64,000 nt of DNA. Origin: Atrichornis clamosus. Lineage: Eukaryota > Chordata > Aves > Passeriformes > Menuridae. The stretch spans positions 186,001 to 250,000 of the forward strand of contig WBMZ01004770.1 in assembly GCA_013400975.1 (NCBI GenBank). The letters are read 5' to 3'. Shown here in pieces: positions 23,431 through 35,000 of the stretch. The notes below the pieces were generated by a model. That model searched no databases. It was not told where the DNA came from and worked only from the letters and a program-made list of their open reading frames with translations. Both the position numbers and the translations under genes were made by a program. Each line of letters opens with the position of its first letter. Position 1 is the stretch's first letter.

Positions 23431-26389
23431 AATGGCAAGGAAAAGAAAAAAATTGCTTATTTTAGGAAGGAAAAAATGCTGCTTATTTTATGCAATTTTT
23501 AGAAATTGTCCTAAAGTTATTGTCTTATGTTATTAGAGCTAGGAATCTGTGTGTGGAACACAATGTGTGTGTGTCTTTTTGGGACATAAACGAGTTAGTG
23601 ATACCAAACATGACATGTACAGCAGAAATATTGAGGAACAAATGTATTAGGGAGGTGAACACCCTGCTTTTGTTACCCATTTAATAATACAAGTTTTTAC
23701 ATTTAACTGAGTCTTTTTGTTTCATTTACTCTAAATAGCAGGAGTTATCACAAGTCAGATATTTTAGGTTTATGCTGGTAGTATTTAAACTTTGTTCAGT
23801 ATAAAGATACTTATATGACTTATTTTCCAAAGTATTGTGAAAAATACAGAAAACCTGTAGCTTTAAAACATTGAGGTCCAAACCTTTGTAATTTAGTCCC
23901 CAAGATAGAAATCCAGTACAAATTAGAGACTGTTCCTATTTATTCTCCTTTGGTTTCTTTGCTCATTGTGTTTTTAATGTGCAAAAAGAATAGTCCACGT
24001 TATTTGCATTGGTTATAGGAAGGGATAATGGATTAAATTCCTTGGTCTTGGTGCTAGCGAAATTTATTCACCTGGCAAATCTCTTATGTCGATAAAAAGT
24101 ATAGGAATTAAGGTTTGATATTTGGTACAATTCTCACTTGCAGAGAGTTGGGTTTTATCAAAACCTATTTTAGAGCAGCCTGTGTAGATTATGAACAGCC
24201 TTTGGTACCTCAAAGAGGTCGCAGCTGTCACCAACAAACTGTTCAGAAAAGCTTCTGGGTGATGGAGATGTTAAATTTTATTTTGGAAACAAAGAACTGA
24301 GTTATAGTTTATAATTTTATATTGGAAAATATTGATCCTGTTGCTAATGAAGTCAGTGGCAAAACCTTAATTAACTCAGTTGAAAGTGTGGAAGCTTAGG
24401 AAATCAGAGTAAGCTTCATTTCTATCTGTGTTTTTCAGAATGATCCCTTGAAAATAAACAAAAGCACACTGACTGAAAGGGAAATTGATTCAGATATTCA
24501 AACTTCCTGAGACTCTTTTCAGAGCAGTTTCAAATGTTTGCTACAGATTTCTACGATCTTTCCCAATGACCCTGTAAGATTTTTAAACAGGAAGACACTA
24601 AATTTTTTGTATTTCAGATCACTTTTAACTAAAAATGTTTATGGTGTATTTATAACAAAGTTGGGCATGAGGTCTCTGTATCAAATCCTATTGCTCAGCT
24701 CTGATTTAATTCCATTAAAGAGGTGAAAATACTTCTCAGGAGTTTATCCATTTGGTCAGTATGAACCAGGAATATTCACAGCACTCTCTATGTAATTATT
24801 AGATGCTATCTTTTCAAGCTAAGTGCCTAGTATTACATGGCATGGCATAGAAGAAATTGATTTAGTAAAAGCAAAACTGAGAAGCTGCTAGAGGGTTTAG
24901 AGTAAAAGACAATACTTAAATCTTGCAGGTGCTGTTCTCCTGTATTTATGTAAAGGCTTCTTTCCTGCAATGAAATAACCAAGGAAATGCTTTTTCTTTT
25001 ACCAAAATCTAGAAACAAATAAAGTGATGCCGGGAATACTTCTGGAGTCCCACTTTTATGTTTAGCAATTTTAGTTCAGTATCGCTTTTTCAGCAAATAT
25101 TTAAAACTCTTTTTTCTATCATTTGTAGGCCACTGTGTAGACACATAACAATGTAACACTTCTGTACTTCCCCTGAGTTTAATGTATTTTTCTTAATTTT
25201 CTTTTTGTTTATATATACAATCTGTGCTTGTATAGATTTGTGGTATTTCCTTTCAATCTTTCTAGCAGCTAAAACAGAGATCTTGGGCTTGTGTTCATTC
25301 TCATTGTGCAAAACACTTTTTCTGTGTTTTGCCAAGGCAGTGAAAACACCCCTCGCACTGCTGCAAAGAAATGAGAACCGGTAATGTTGAGGTAACCACT
25401 GACAGTGTACGCCACTTATTGCTCCTTCCAAAACTGGTCCAAATCTCCCTCTTGCTTAAAAGCCCTTGGGAGATTTGTACAAACACACATTTGTACAAAT
25501 GGAGGGAAATTATTTTCTCTCCAAACGCTGATCTTGACAACTAACTTTCACTTTGAGCTTCTGCTGCAGTGCCTCATCTGAATATTGCGGCACCATCCCA
25601 GAGCCTTTTGCTTCAAAGTCTTGCTGGCTGGCAGATGAAGGTGGCTTTTAATGGACTGGAATATCAGTACTTTATAAGGTGGTTGGTTGGTTCTGTTTAA
25701 CCCAGTAACACAGTAATCTCACTTTGAGAGTGGTACTTCTTTATAGTCAGTCATGTTTGATAGACAAGATCTTTCTTTTGTCATCATGTACAAAACTGAG
25801 TCCTTAAATGTTCTCAGGAACATTGTTTATGTTTGTTCTTATCTGCTAAGACTGCTGTGATTTCTTGTAGCTTTCCTTGCCATCCTGAGTTTCAAGTCCA
25901 TTTCGGTGTCAGGTGAGGTTGTGTAACTCTGATACCAAAAGGATTTTGAAGGATTTTGTCAATACTTTGCCTTTTGTTCTAGAACTTGAGAGGAGAGGAG
26001 TCTGTTCCATCCATCCTACCAGCCTTCAGTCATTCTGATTTCTTGATTTCTTGTTCTAATATGATTTCAATTTCCTCCTGCATTTGTTCTTCCCCTGGGA
26101 AATAAATCTGGGTTCTGACACGTGTTCTCTGTAATCTTTTTTGAATCTGTAAACCAAAGAATTGATGTTCTTAGCAATGGCTATGCTGTCTGCCAATAAA
26201 CTCTACTTTCTTCTGCTTTAAGGCATTGTATTTTCTTCAGTTGGTTCTTGCTTGTGAACCTAAAAAGAAACAAACCTTTCTTGTGCTCTCCTCAGTCTTC
26301 CCTGAGTGTTCCACACCTCTGTGGTGGTCTGATCCATTCAACTCCTTCCAAAAGCTGATTCACCCTCTCATTCCATGTGCATCTCTTCT
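23431..26389. other. Noncoding DNA, no gene seen
   Basis: The minus-strand frame at 25090-25431 (113 codons) has no domain and ends in low-complexity Lys/Ile sequence. Two adjacent TTTGTACAAA palindromes lie at 25473-25500. Small tandem duplications (AAGGATTTTG twice at 25939-25958) are present. Confidence 0.6.
25473..25500. repeat. Paired TTTGTACAAA palindromes
   Basis: ATTTGTACAAA at 25473-25483 is repeated as ATTTGTACAAAT at 25489-25500, starting 16 bases later. Each copy is itself self-complementary. It may be a paired protein-binding site or a small local duplication. Confidence 0.85.
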
Positions 26390-26655
26390 GTGTGAAGTGT
26401 GAAGGAGTCTGGCCTTCCAGGCTCATTTTCTGAAGTGTCACTGATTTGTTCAGTTACTTTGGGCAAGTCACTTAATCTCACTGTGGTGTAGTTTATCCAC
26501 TATAAAATAAGTCTAATAATCCTTGCCCGCTTTGCTGAGCCCTGAATCTTGTTTGCCTTCTTTACATGTGCAGTCCTAAGGGTATTATAAAGCTTCAATT
26601 ATTAATGTTTGGAAAGTGCTTTGAGATCTTTGGATGGAAATCCCTGTATAATCAT
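26390..26655 (+). repeat. MIR/CORE-SINE type old repeat
   Basis: The order of blocks is diagnostic: CACTGATTTGTTCAGTTACT, then TTTGGGCAAGTCACTTAATC, then a degraded CTGTAAAATGGGGATAATAA-type block (CTATAAAATAAGTCTAATAA), then GGAAAGTGCTTTGAGATCTT followed by TGGATGGAAA. In MIR-related elements the first blocks form the CORE and the GTGCTTTGAGATC block lies near the 3' end. The copy is old and lacks a clear tRNA-like head. It is oriented 5' to 3' on the plus strand. Confidence 0.8.
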
Positions 26656-26782
26656 ATTTAGCACTTAGCATTTCACAGCACAGTGCAGACGCTACGTAAT
26701 CCTCAGAATACTCCTGTGAGACAGAATTACCTGTCAATACAATTATTATCCTCACTTTACTGGATAGTGAGGCAGAAGGATT
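26656..26782 (-). repeat. MIR-type old repeat, opposite orientation
   Basis: TTAGCACTTAGCATTTCACA, then TAATCCTCAGAATACTCCTG TGAGACAG, then AATTATTATCCTCACTTTAC and TGAGGCAGAAGG. This is the reverse complement of a MIR-like element (AATCCTCACAACACCCCTGT, ATTATTATCCCCATTTTACA, GAGGCACAGAGG). It abuts the preceding copy 3' end to 3' end. Confidence 0.75.
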
Positions 26783-26783
26783 A

Positions 26784-26850
26784 GGACCTAATCCTGCTTC
26801 TCTTCAAATAAATGGGAGTTCTTCTCTTGACTTCAGCAGGAGCTGCAAGA
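26784..26850. repeat. Old amniote repeat, CATTGACTTCAATGGG type
   Basis: GGACCTAATCCTGCTTCTCT, AAATAAATGGGAGTT and TCTTGACTTCAGCAGGAG follow the layout GGCCTGATCCTGCTCCATTG / AAGTCAATGGGAGTTTTGCC / ATTGACTTCAATGGGAGC of this old family. The copy sits directly after two SINE copies and may have inserted into them or the reverse. Confidence 0.55.
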
Positions 26851-29800
26851 AGCTTCAGTGACACATCAAGTTTTGGGTTCAGTCTAGGATGCCAATCCAC
26901 ACTGAACCTCATGGAGTCTCCTTTCTCTCTGTACTACAGAGTTTGGTGTTTCCTGATCATGTTATCTAGACTTTCTTGCATAATTCATTTTTAGCCTTCT
27001 TCCTTACTATTCTGTTTTGGTTATCTTCTATTTTATTTTATCTTATCCTTTTGTTTTTTAGTATACTTTCAAGTCCCAGCATACTTACTTCTTGATGCTG
27101 CATGTAGCCCTGGAAGATATCCTCCAGGAATTCTTCCACATCACCTTTGCAGCCTTCTTCCTTCACTGATTCATACAGTACAGCTCTTTTGCCTATTTTT
27201 AACAACTTTGTTTTTTTTGCTGGACATTTTATTGCAAACTTAATTGCTGTCTACTGGAACACTGCTTCTACGTAGTTGACCATATCAAACTCCTACTTTA
27301 TTTTGGACCAGTTTTTTGTAAATACAGTCCATAGTACTCTGTCATGGTTATAATAATTTCATGGCTGTGATTATGCTAGCCTGCCCTTTTTTTCCCCAGT
27401 TATTTTAGTCTCTTCCAATATTAGACAAAGCAGATCTGTCTCTTGCTGTAGGTGCCCAGGACCCATATTGTTACCCTTGAAATGATAACCCCAAAGCAGT
27501 GCTATAAAAAGACTGCAAGAAAAAGTCTTCAAAATCTGAATTAAATTTATTTTAAGAAATCGCTTATGTGAGGGAGAGTTAGGTAAGTTCATTCTTCACA
27601 GAAATATTTTGAATTATAAAACTTGTTTGTCAAAGAAGAATCAGTATTTATGAGTTTTTGTATAATGCAAACATGTAAGAGAAGAAATCCTCATTAATAT
27701 CAGTTACTGCACAGACCACACTATTGCAGGATCACCAAAATGAGCTGAATCTGTCTTAAAATAATGAGGCAAAGTGATTTCTATTATGTCACATTCATGG
27801 TTCTTCTCTACCTCTTCTCCGGCTCTGTTTAAGGGACCATTTGGAGTTCACTGCTCTGCAATGTAAGTTAAGATCCATCCACACCAATTCATTTCCAAAG
27901 ACTGCCACAGTTTCAGGTAAAGAGACTCTCCAAAAACCTGCCTCTGGTGTCTGTGGGAGGGGGTTCAAGGCTGGGGTGCTGCTGGTCCCTCACCTCCCTG
28001 AGGAGCTTTGGAAGAGCTCCCATACCACCTCCATGCAGTGCTGGAAAAGGCATTTGGACAGGAGCCAGGTTCTGCACTTTGCCGTGGGCTCTTGGGCCAG
28101 TAACACCTCTGGCAAAAGCTCTATAAAGCTAATTAAAAGCTAGTAGCAGAGGCACCTTATTTCTAGCAATTTCTTTGCTTAAAACAGTTATTATTGAGCA
28201 TTAAAGGTAAAATCAATTCTATAAAGGTAAACAGTTTTGTAGTAATGTGACCATGACCTATAAAATGACAATATGACATTAATTTTAAAGGATCATATAT
28301 TCACATATGCTGTCATTGTAGAGCAAGTAACACGACTGGAAGTAGGCCTATGCATTTTGAGAATGCATTTACAGTTTAACATGCTGTTACAAATGTAAGG
28401 AGGCTCCTTCTCTCTCCTCTAATTTTTTTTCACCAGCTTGACAGTTTTTCAAACATATTCACTGTCAGCCCTAACAACCTGTCAACAACTGCCATTATGT
28501 GAAAATTGCAAAGACTTGCTTGAGCACTGTGAAAACTGACAGACATGCCACAAGGATAAGTTCCTCAGAAACAGAGGGCTAAAACTTTTGAAAGGTGCTC
28601 CAGCCCTTCCAAGGCAAAATGAACAGTCAGATATCAGGGGAAAAAAACATACACTTGTCACATCTGATATCTATTTCTTTTCCCCTCAAATTGAGGTGTA
28701 TGTGAAGGAATAAAACATAGATTAGGACAAACTGTGCAACTTAGTAGAGTTGGTGCAATTTTCCTCACTGTCAAGTAAGAGAAGCCAAATTTATCCACTG
28801 TGCAGATCTGCTGTGTGGCTGGTACAAATCCTGGGAAACAGGGATAAAATTCACCCTTGTAGAATGTCTATAAATGAAATATGATTTTGTCTGTGTGGCT
28901 TACTGTAAAAAAAAAACAAAAACAAAACCAAAAAACCTCAGTTAATGTTCACTATAATATAATATATGCTAATGTTCTTGCAGGAGTGACCCTGCAATGC
29001 TCTGTGCACTTTAGGGCTCATTGTCTTCTGTATGCAAGTGCTAAACAGCTGCAATTCTGCTGACACCCATGGATTTACCACCTTCTGAAATGTGTAACAG
29101 AGAACATCGATGTTTCCCACTGAAACAACAGGGTCTGATCAGGTTTGTGGGCGACGTATAAATAGGGATGATCCATAGTTTGTAAGACTGTACTGTGTAC
29201 ATATTGTGCATTTGTGCTTTGTGTGAGAGCAGCCAGAGAAATCTTTGGAAGTTCTGCCCTCTGAACATCTCAGGGAAAGGTATTTGAAGTCTTCAGTAAA
29301 GGCTCTTGGTTATTTTTGTTGTTCTAGGTGTTCCTAAGTCAGGAGCAGTGAACAGCCATTGAGGATGTGAGTCAGTGCGTGCACCACTGCTCAGATGGGT
29401 GTAACTGGTGGCCACTCAAGTCTTATCAGTCACATTTCCTTCTCCTTTGAAGCCCCAAATGACTGTAGCAGAAGGAATGTGAAGTGAACTTAATTAGAAA
29501 ATTTGTGTACAGTTAGGTTTGAAATGTGCCCCATGGTGCTGAGCTGCTGGAAGAGTTTTAAATCCTGAACAGTCTTCAGTTTTATCTTTTACCATCAGTC
29601 CCATGGAAACGTATTTGTACCTTGATTTATGCATTGATTCTAATTGGATTTCTGAATATAAACCTGTGTGCACTAAGAAGAAATTTGCCTATGCCTGTAA
29701 TTTTAATTTAAAGAAAAAACCCACAATGTCATTGAAGTTTCTTTTGCTGAATGTGTATGAAACGGGATGTGTATAACTAAAGGAAATCATAGACATGAGT

Positions 29801-32000
29801 CTTCTATGTTGCAGCTAATTATAGTTTATAGGAAAAGTAAGTGGAAATACATTTCTGCTTTACCATAAATGAACTAAAGAAATGTCTTCTGTCTAGTTTA
29901 TAAGCCATGAGTTTCATGCATTTGGAGTCTATCTGGAAAGCCACCACTTTCACTGAGTCTCAGAAGATGCTCTGCACCTTGCTGGCTTAGACAGCAGAAA
30001 CTGTTAGTGATAGGAAGCACGTCCTTGTGGTTCAGTGTTGAATTATCACGTCTTTCATAGCCATGATCTCCGACCACAGGCAAATAACTCTTTGGTCTGC
30101 GTTTCGCAGCTGTGGGATAGCGTCATGATGTTCCTCTGCTGTTTGGGAACCGTGAGAATAAATCTAGAGTTGAAGGTGCTGAGATCATGTGGTGATGAAG
30201 CAATAGAAATGCCTGGGCAATTAGATGAGGTGGTTGCTTTGTTTGGATGTTTATCAGAAAGGAGTGAGCTATAATAAAAAAAATAATTTAAAAAACCCCC
30301 AACCACAAAGGCAGCAGTAAGAACCTCTGGCAGGAATTTCTTAATTGTAATTCCCTGGTGGAATCTGGCTGAGGTGTGTTTTGGGGCGTAGGTTCTGTGT
30401 CTGTGTGCTTGTCTCTCAGCCCACGGTGCACTTGCACGGCCCCTTTCTCTGGTGGGGATGATTTGACTCTGGAGGCTGTGCCCAGGGTGGTGCAGAGTCA
30501 AGTGTGAGCTCATTTTGGTGTGGGCTTTGTCCTCTGCAGGCCCAATAGCATTTCCTTGGAAATATCTCATTTTCTTTAAATATTCTTTGACACAAACTTA
30601 GAAAAACCCTTCTGAAACATGCTTACTAATAATTATCCAGTGACAACTCGATTTGCCTCTTAGCAAACTAAGCAGAGAAGACTCTCCCTTACTGTTTTTA
30701 AAGACCTTTTCACTAGAAGTTACTTAATTCCCTGTTAACCTCAGAGTTGTGCCATACAGTGTGTTGTGGTCCTGTAAAACAATGCTCCCTGTCAGGGAAG
30801 GCACTGTAAGTGATCTGAAATAACACAATTCTGAAAGAGTCCTTACACTTGTGTTTTAATGACTTTTCTTATTTCTCTGTTTCTCATGTTCTTTTTCATT
30901 TGCAATTGTAAAAGTAAGAGTAATCATAGCATGTCCCTTTTGGGTATATATATTTTTTGGTTAAAAAAGTATTTTGAGCATTTAACAACTTAGAGTAAAT
31001 GGCATTTAAGGTATTACTTTTATTGCCATCGTGTTCATTTTCTATGTAGACACTCTTCCACTAGTTCTTGCTAGTTTTTTGTTGGTTGTTACTTGTTTTT
31101 ATACTTGAGCTACACGAGGAAAGGTTATCCATTGGTTTAATGCTAATCTGGTGGTCTAAATCTTGGGTCACAGATGAGCTTAAATCAAAGCTGCAGTGAT
31201 ACTTGTCTAATTGAGTGTAAGTGTGGCCGTCTGTTGCAAGATTGTGGTGAGCTCTGAAAAGATTTGTGGGATGGTCATCTAATCCTCAGGTTGCAAGGGG
31301 TTACCTTTTGTCTTTTCCCTTGATTTTGCTATTCTTCTTAAGATCGAGATCTCTCAGGTAATACAGTTGGCTGAAATGGGATCTGTTTTTTATTAAACTG
31401 GAGACTGCCTGTGTGTTTCCAGTGTCTTTTAGTGCATGTGGGAATATGTAAGGTTATAAATCACAGAAAGAAAACACCGTAGCATTTCAATAAAACATCC
31501 TGCACTAGAGTGTCTGGGACAGAGAACACGAGTGTTTCACTGCTTACTTGGAACATAATAAGTCACTCAGAACACAAAGTGCTTGTAATTTCTTGTTCTA
31601 ATGTCTGACATACTTGGGCAGGATTCCCATCCAGGACTACTACCTACAGGCAAAGGGCTTGACACTTCAGGGTAACCTCGCTTCCCTGGGAAGTATGCAG
31701 GCTGAAATTCAAGCCCTGCCCTGTATCAGAAACATTCTTGGCCTTGCTGTTCAGTGTCATGAAAAGTGATTGTAAATATCTAAAAAAGCTTTCTTGACCA
31801 TTGGCTAATCAATTCAGAGAACTTTCTTCCCAAACTGCACTTCTTTTGGATCAGTTTCTGTGGTCCTGTATTCGTGTTGACTTGCTCAATCAAAAAAAGA
31901 TTTCCTAGAGCTCTTGGAATCATTGTAAATTAACTACAGGGCACCAAAACCTGGCTAGACCAGAAAAGGACATAAGATGCATTTTCTACAAGGACTTTGA
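26851..32000. other. Noncoding DNA, no gene seen
   Basis: No recognised repeat or RNA gene. The minus frame at 30055-30570 (171 codons) is the second longest in the window. Its composition (many Ser, His, Arg) and lack of any domain suggest a chance frame, partly because the region at 30300-30560 is GC-richer. An A-rich run followed by CCCCC lies at 30270-30302. Confidence 0.6.
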
Positions 32001-35000
32001 ATAGCTGAGAATGAGTTTTGCTTGTCCATCTACACACATTTATGAAGATATATTGATTCCAAGGATTCCAGAGACATTTGATGGCTTCAGGAAGGGAAGC
32101 TCATGTTTTTTTCATCCACCACCATTCCAGTTCATCTTTTTTAAACCCTGCTGTGACTCTGGAGTTCAGGCACCAAGCGTTGCTTGTCTGCCTCAGCCAG
32201 TCACTTTTGACATCGAGTGTACTTGATCTGGGGCTGGTAGTTTACTTCAAACGTTGTTCATATGAATGGGTCTGGCAGCTGGGAGACTGCAAAAAAAAGT
32301 GCATGAACAGTGATTCTTGTTTTCTGTCTTCAAAACAGATCTATTGTACTGTTTCTGCTGGCTGTTTTGAAGAGTCTTGACTTTGAAGCTGGAAAGAAAT
32401 CATTATCTAAGTCATATTCATTTAAACTTAAGGCCAGTGGTCTCATAAGTGATCACTCACATTAGCCTTATGAACCTCTTCCATGGATGGCTGAGAAGAA
32501 TATTACTTTATTGTAAGATCATTTACATAAGAAAAAAAAATCTATGGGATCTGAATGTGTGCAGTATATTACATGTATTTATACATTATGCATCCCAGCT
32601 CCTATAATTTGATTATAGATCACAGCTGTTTCTTTTCTCTCTTGACTTTCTTTAGCCTGTGACTATCATTCTTTCATTCTCCTAATACTTTCACTATTGA
32701 AAATACTATAATTTTCTTTTTCTTGCTGTCAGGTATTCACTCATTTCTTTGTCCTGTCTTAGAGCTGAGACTCAGAAATTGAACTGTCTTGATTTTTTTT
32801 TTAAATTTTTTTTTATTAAGAGATGAGAACTCATGTTTATTTGATTTTAAAATTTATTTGGCAGGTCTTTCTCTAACACTCAGATCTCACGTAAAGCTTT
32901 TTCCTAAGGGTCTAAAAAAGCCTTTCAAAAAAGGAAAATCCAGTTGTCTCTAGTTAACCCAGGAAAAATTGTGATGCTGAGGTGAGTGCTCTGCTGAGAG
33001 AGAGGAAGCAGATCAGAGAAAGTACAAGAGCAGAAGGGAAAAAATGTGATATTATTCGGGCACATATGAGGACCACTGCAGAGGGAGGTTTCTGTGCTAA
33101 ATCACATTGAGACTTGGACTGTTACGGCTTGAAAACTCTTCCTTTCTGGGATTTAAATGAAGCAGTTCAGTTCTAAAGGTCAGATTTGGGTCGACAGTCA
33201 GGACAAAAGGGTAAGACCAGAGCAGTGGTGGAAGGGGGTGAGGTGGAAAGGATGTGGTCGTATTAATTCAGTGCAGCTTCAGACAAGCAGGACAAGGAGA
33301 TTTATAGGACTGTTTTTGAAAGGGAAAAGTGGGTATGATAAATGGTGTAAGTCAATGTCAATTTGTGAAATTACACCTCTGTGCTATAGTCTATCAGTAA
33401 CTTCCTCTTGCTATATTTGGATGATTTTCCGGTAGCAGTGAGAGGGATCGAATGGTGACCAACACACACTTCCAAACTGCTAATTTAGGAAAGTAACAAA
33501 AGAATTGGGCTGCAGTGTGTGAATCATTCCAGATAAAGGTCAGAAATTGCTGTCCTGTTTTACCTAAGGATACTGGAGCTGTTTAGAAACAATTAACTAA
33601 TAACTTCCTTAGTGTGTGAGAAACCCTGATAAAATTGTGAAAAGGCAAGAAAGCAGAGGAAGCAATCAGGCAAATCCAAGGAGGGATTGGAGGCAGTTGT
33701 ACTTCTGGGGACACTGCTGCCCCAGCAGTGCCTGGAGCCCCCTGTCATTTTGGGTGCCATCTCTAGAGAGGTGCAGGCAGAGCATTGCAGGGAGGAACAG
33801 AATAGGAACTTGTGAGAGTTTCGTAAGACCACACTTCAGGATCCTGATCCCAGCAGCTTTACCGCTATTGTGGAGGCTCCCAGCTGGCCCTGTGTATCAA
33901 GGCAAAGCCTCTGACACTGCACATCTCAGGGATATGATTCAGGCTGTCCCCACTAAGGAGTGGTCTGAGCTGCCGTAGTCTAATCCTGCTCTGTCAGTCT
34001 GTCCAGTGGAAGCAGGTTACAGGTAAAATCAAGGGAGGTACTGATTCTGGTTAAATAATAAATGCTATCCTTGCTCGGGTTTGTTGATTGCCTACCATGC
34101 CTCTCATGTGGGAGGAAATCTCTGCATGGGATTCTGCTCTTGATTTATTTATTTTTATGGTTTATGACAGTGTGTGGGAGTTTACTTACTCTTTAAACAA
34201 ACAAGCAAAAAGTGTATCATAAAGCAAGAGACTCTCCCCTGAAGAATTTTATATTTTGTATCAGGCAAACACAAATCATTGGGATTCCAATTAAGAAGAT
34301 CTGGAGAAATTTGGGTAGTGAAGACTTTCTGAAGGAAAAATAGGAGATCTTGATGAGAGAGGGGGGTGGCTTTTTGATTCAGAAATAGGGTGTTGATGGG
34401 ACATCTTAGACCAACCCACTTGGTGCTGCTGTGTGCAGAGACAAATGCTAAACTCGTGGAGCAGTTGCCCTGGTTTTGGCATCTCCCAGTGATGAATCTC
34501 TGAGGAAATATTTGAGTTTTTTGCTGTTGTGCTAACAATTTTTGACTCGCTATATGAAGTCTGTTAAATTATGCATGAGATGTGCATTTTGCCCAGTTTG
34601 AACTGTCCACACTAATGGAAGCACTAATGTTAGATGAATGGTATCCTCAGACTAATGTGGTTCTTAACTGGTGAGCAATAGGCTGTCAGGGTGAAAGTGC
34701 AGGAAACCTGAATACCCAGCCATGTCCTGAAAAAGGGTGGTGCTGTGTACACGTAGTGTGCTGGAAAACAAATAACTGCAGGCTACTCTTAGACAAGTGA
34801 ACAATAATCTGGATAGCCATATCCTACTTTGTTTGATTAATGGCTGCAGAACTGTCGGAATGTAATGTCGATGGAGGGAAGCTTTGTCTGCCTCAAACTG
34901 TGGTGTGGTGTCAAGAAATGAAACCTCAGAACCTCCTACCCTGAGATCCAGCAGGAGACAGGGCCTGACTGAGCCCAGGAGACCCCAGTTCTCAAAGACA

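Noticed and set aside
30055..30570. 171-codon minus-strand frame as a gene
   Set aside because: Composition looks random (Ser, His and Arg rich, with a low-complexity Tyr/Phe patch), with no family similarity.
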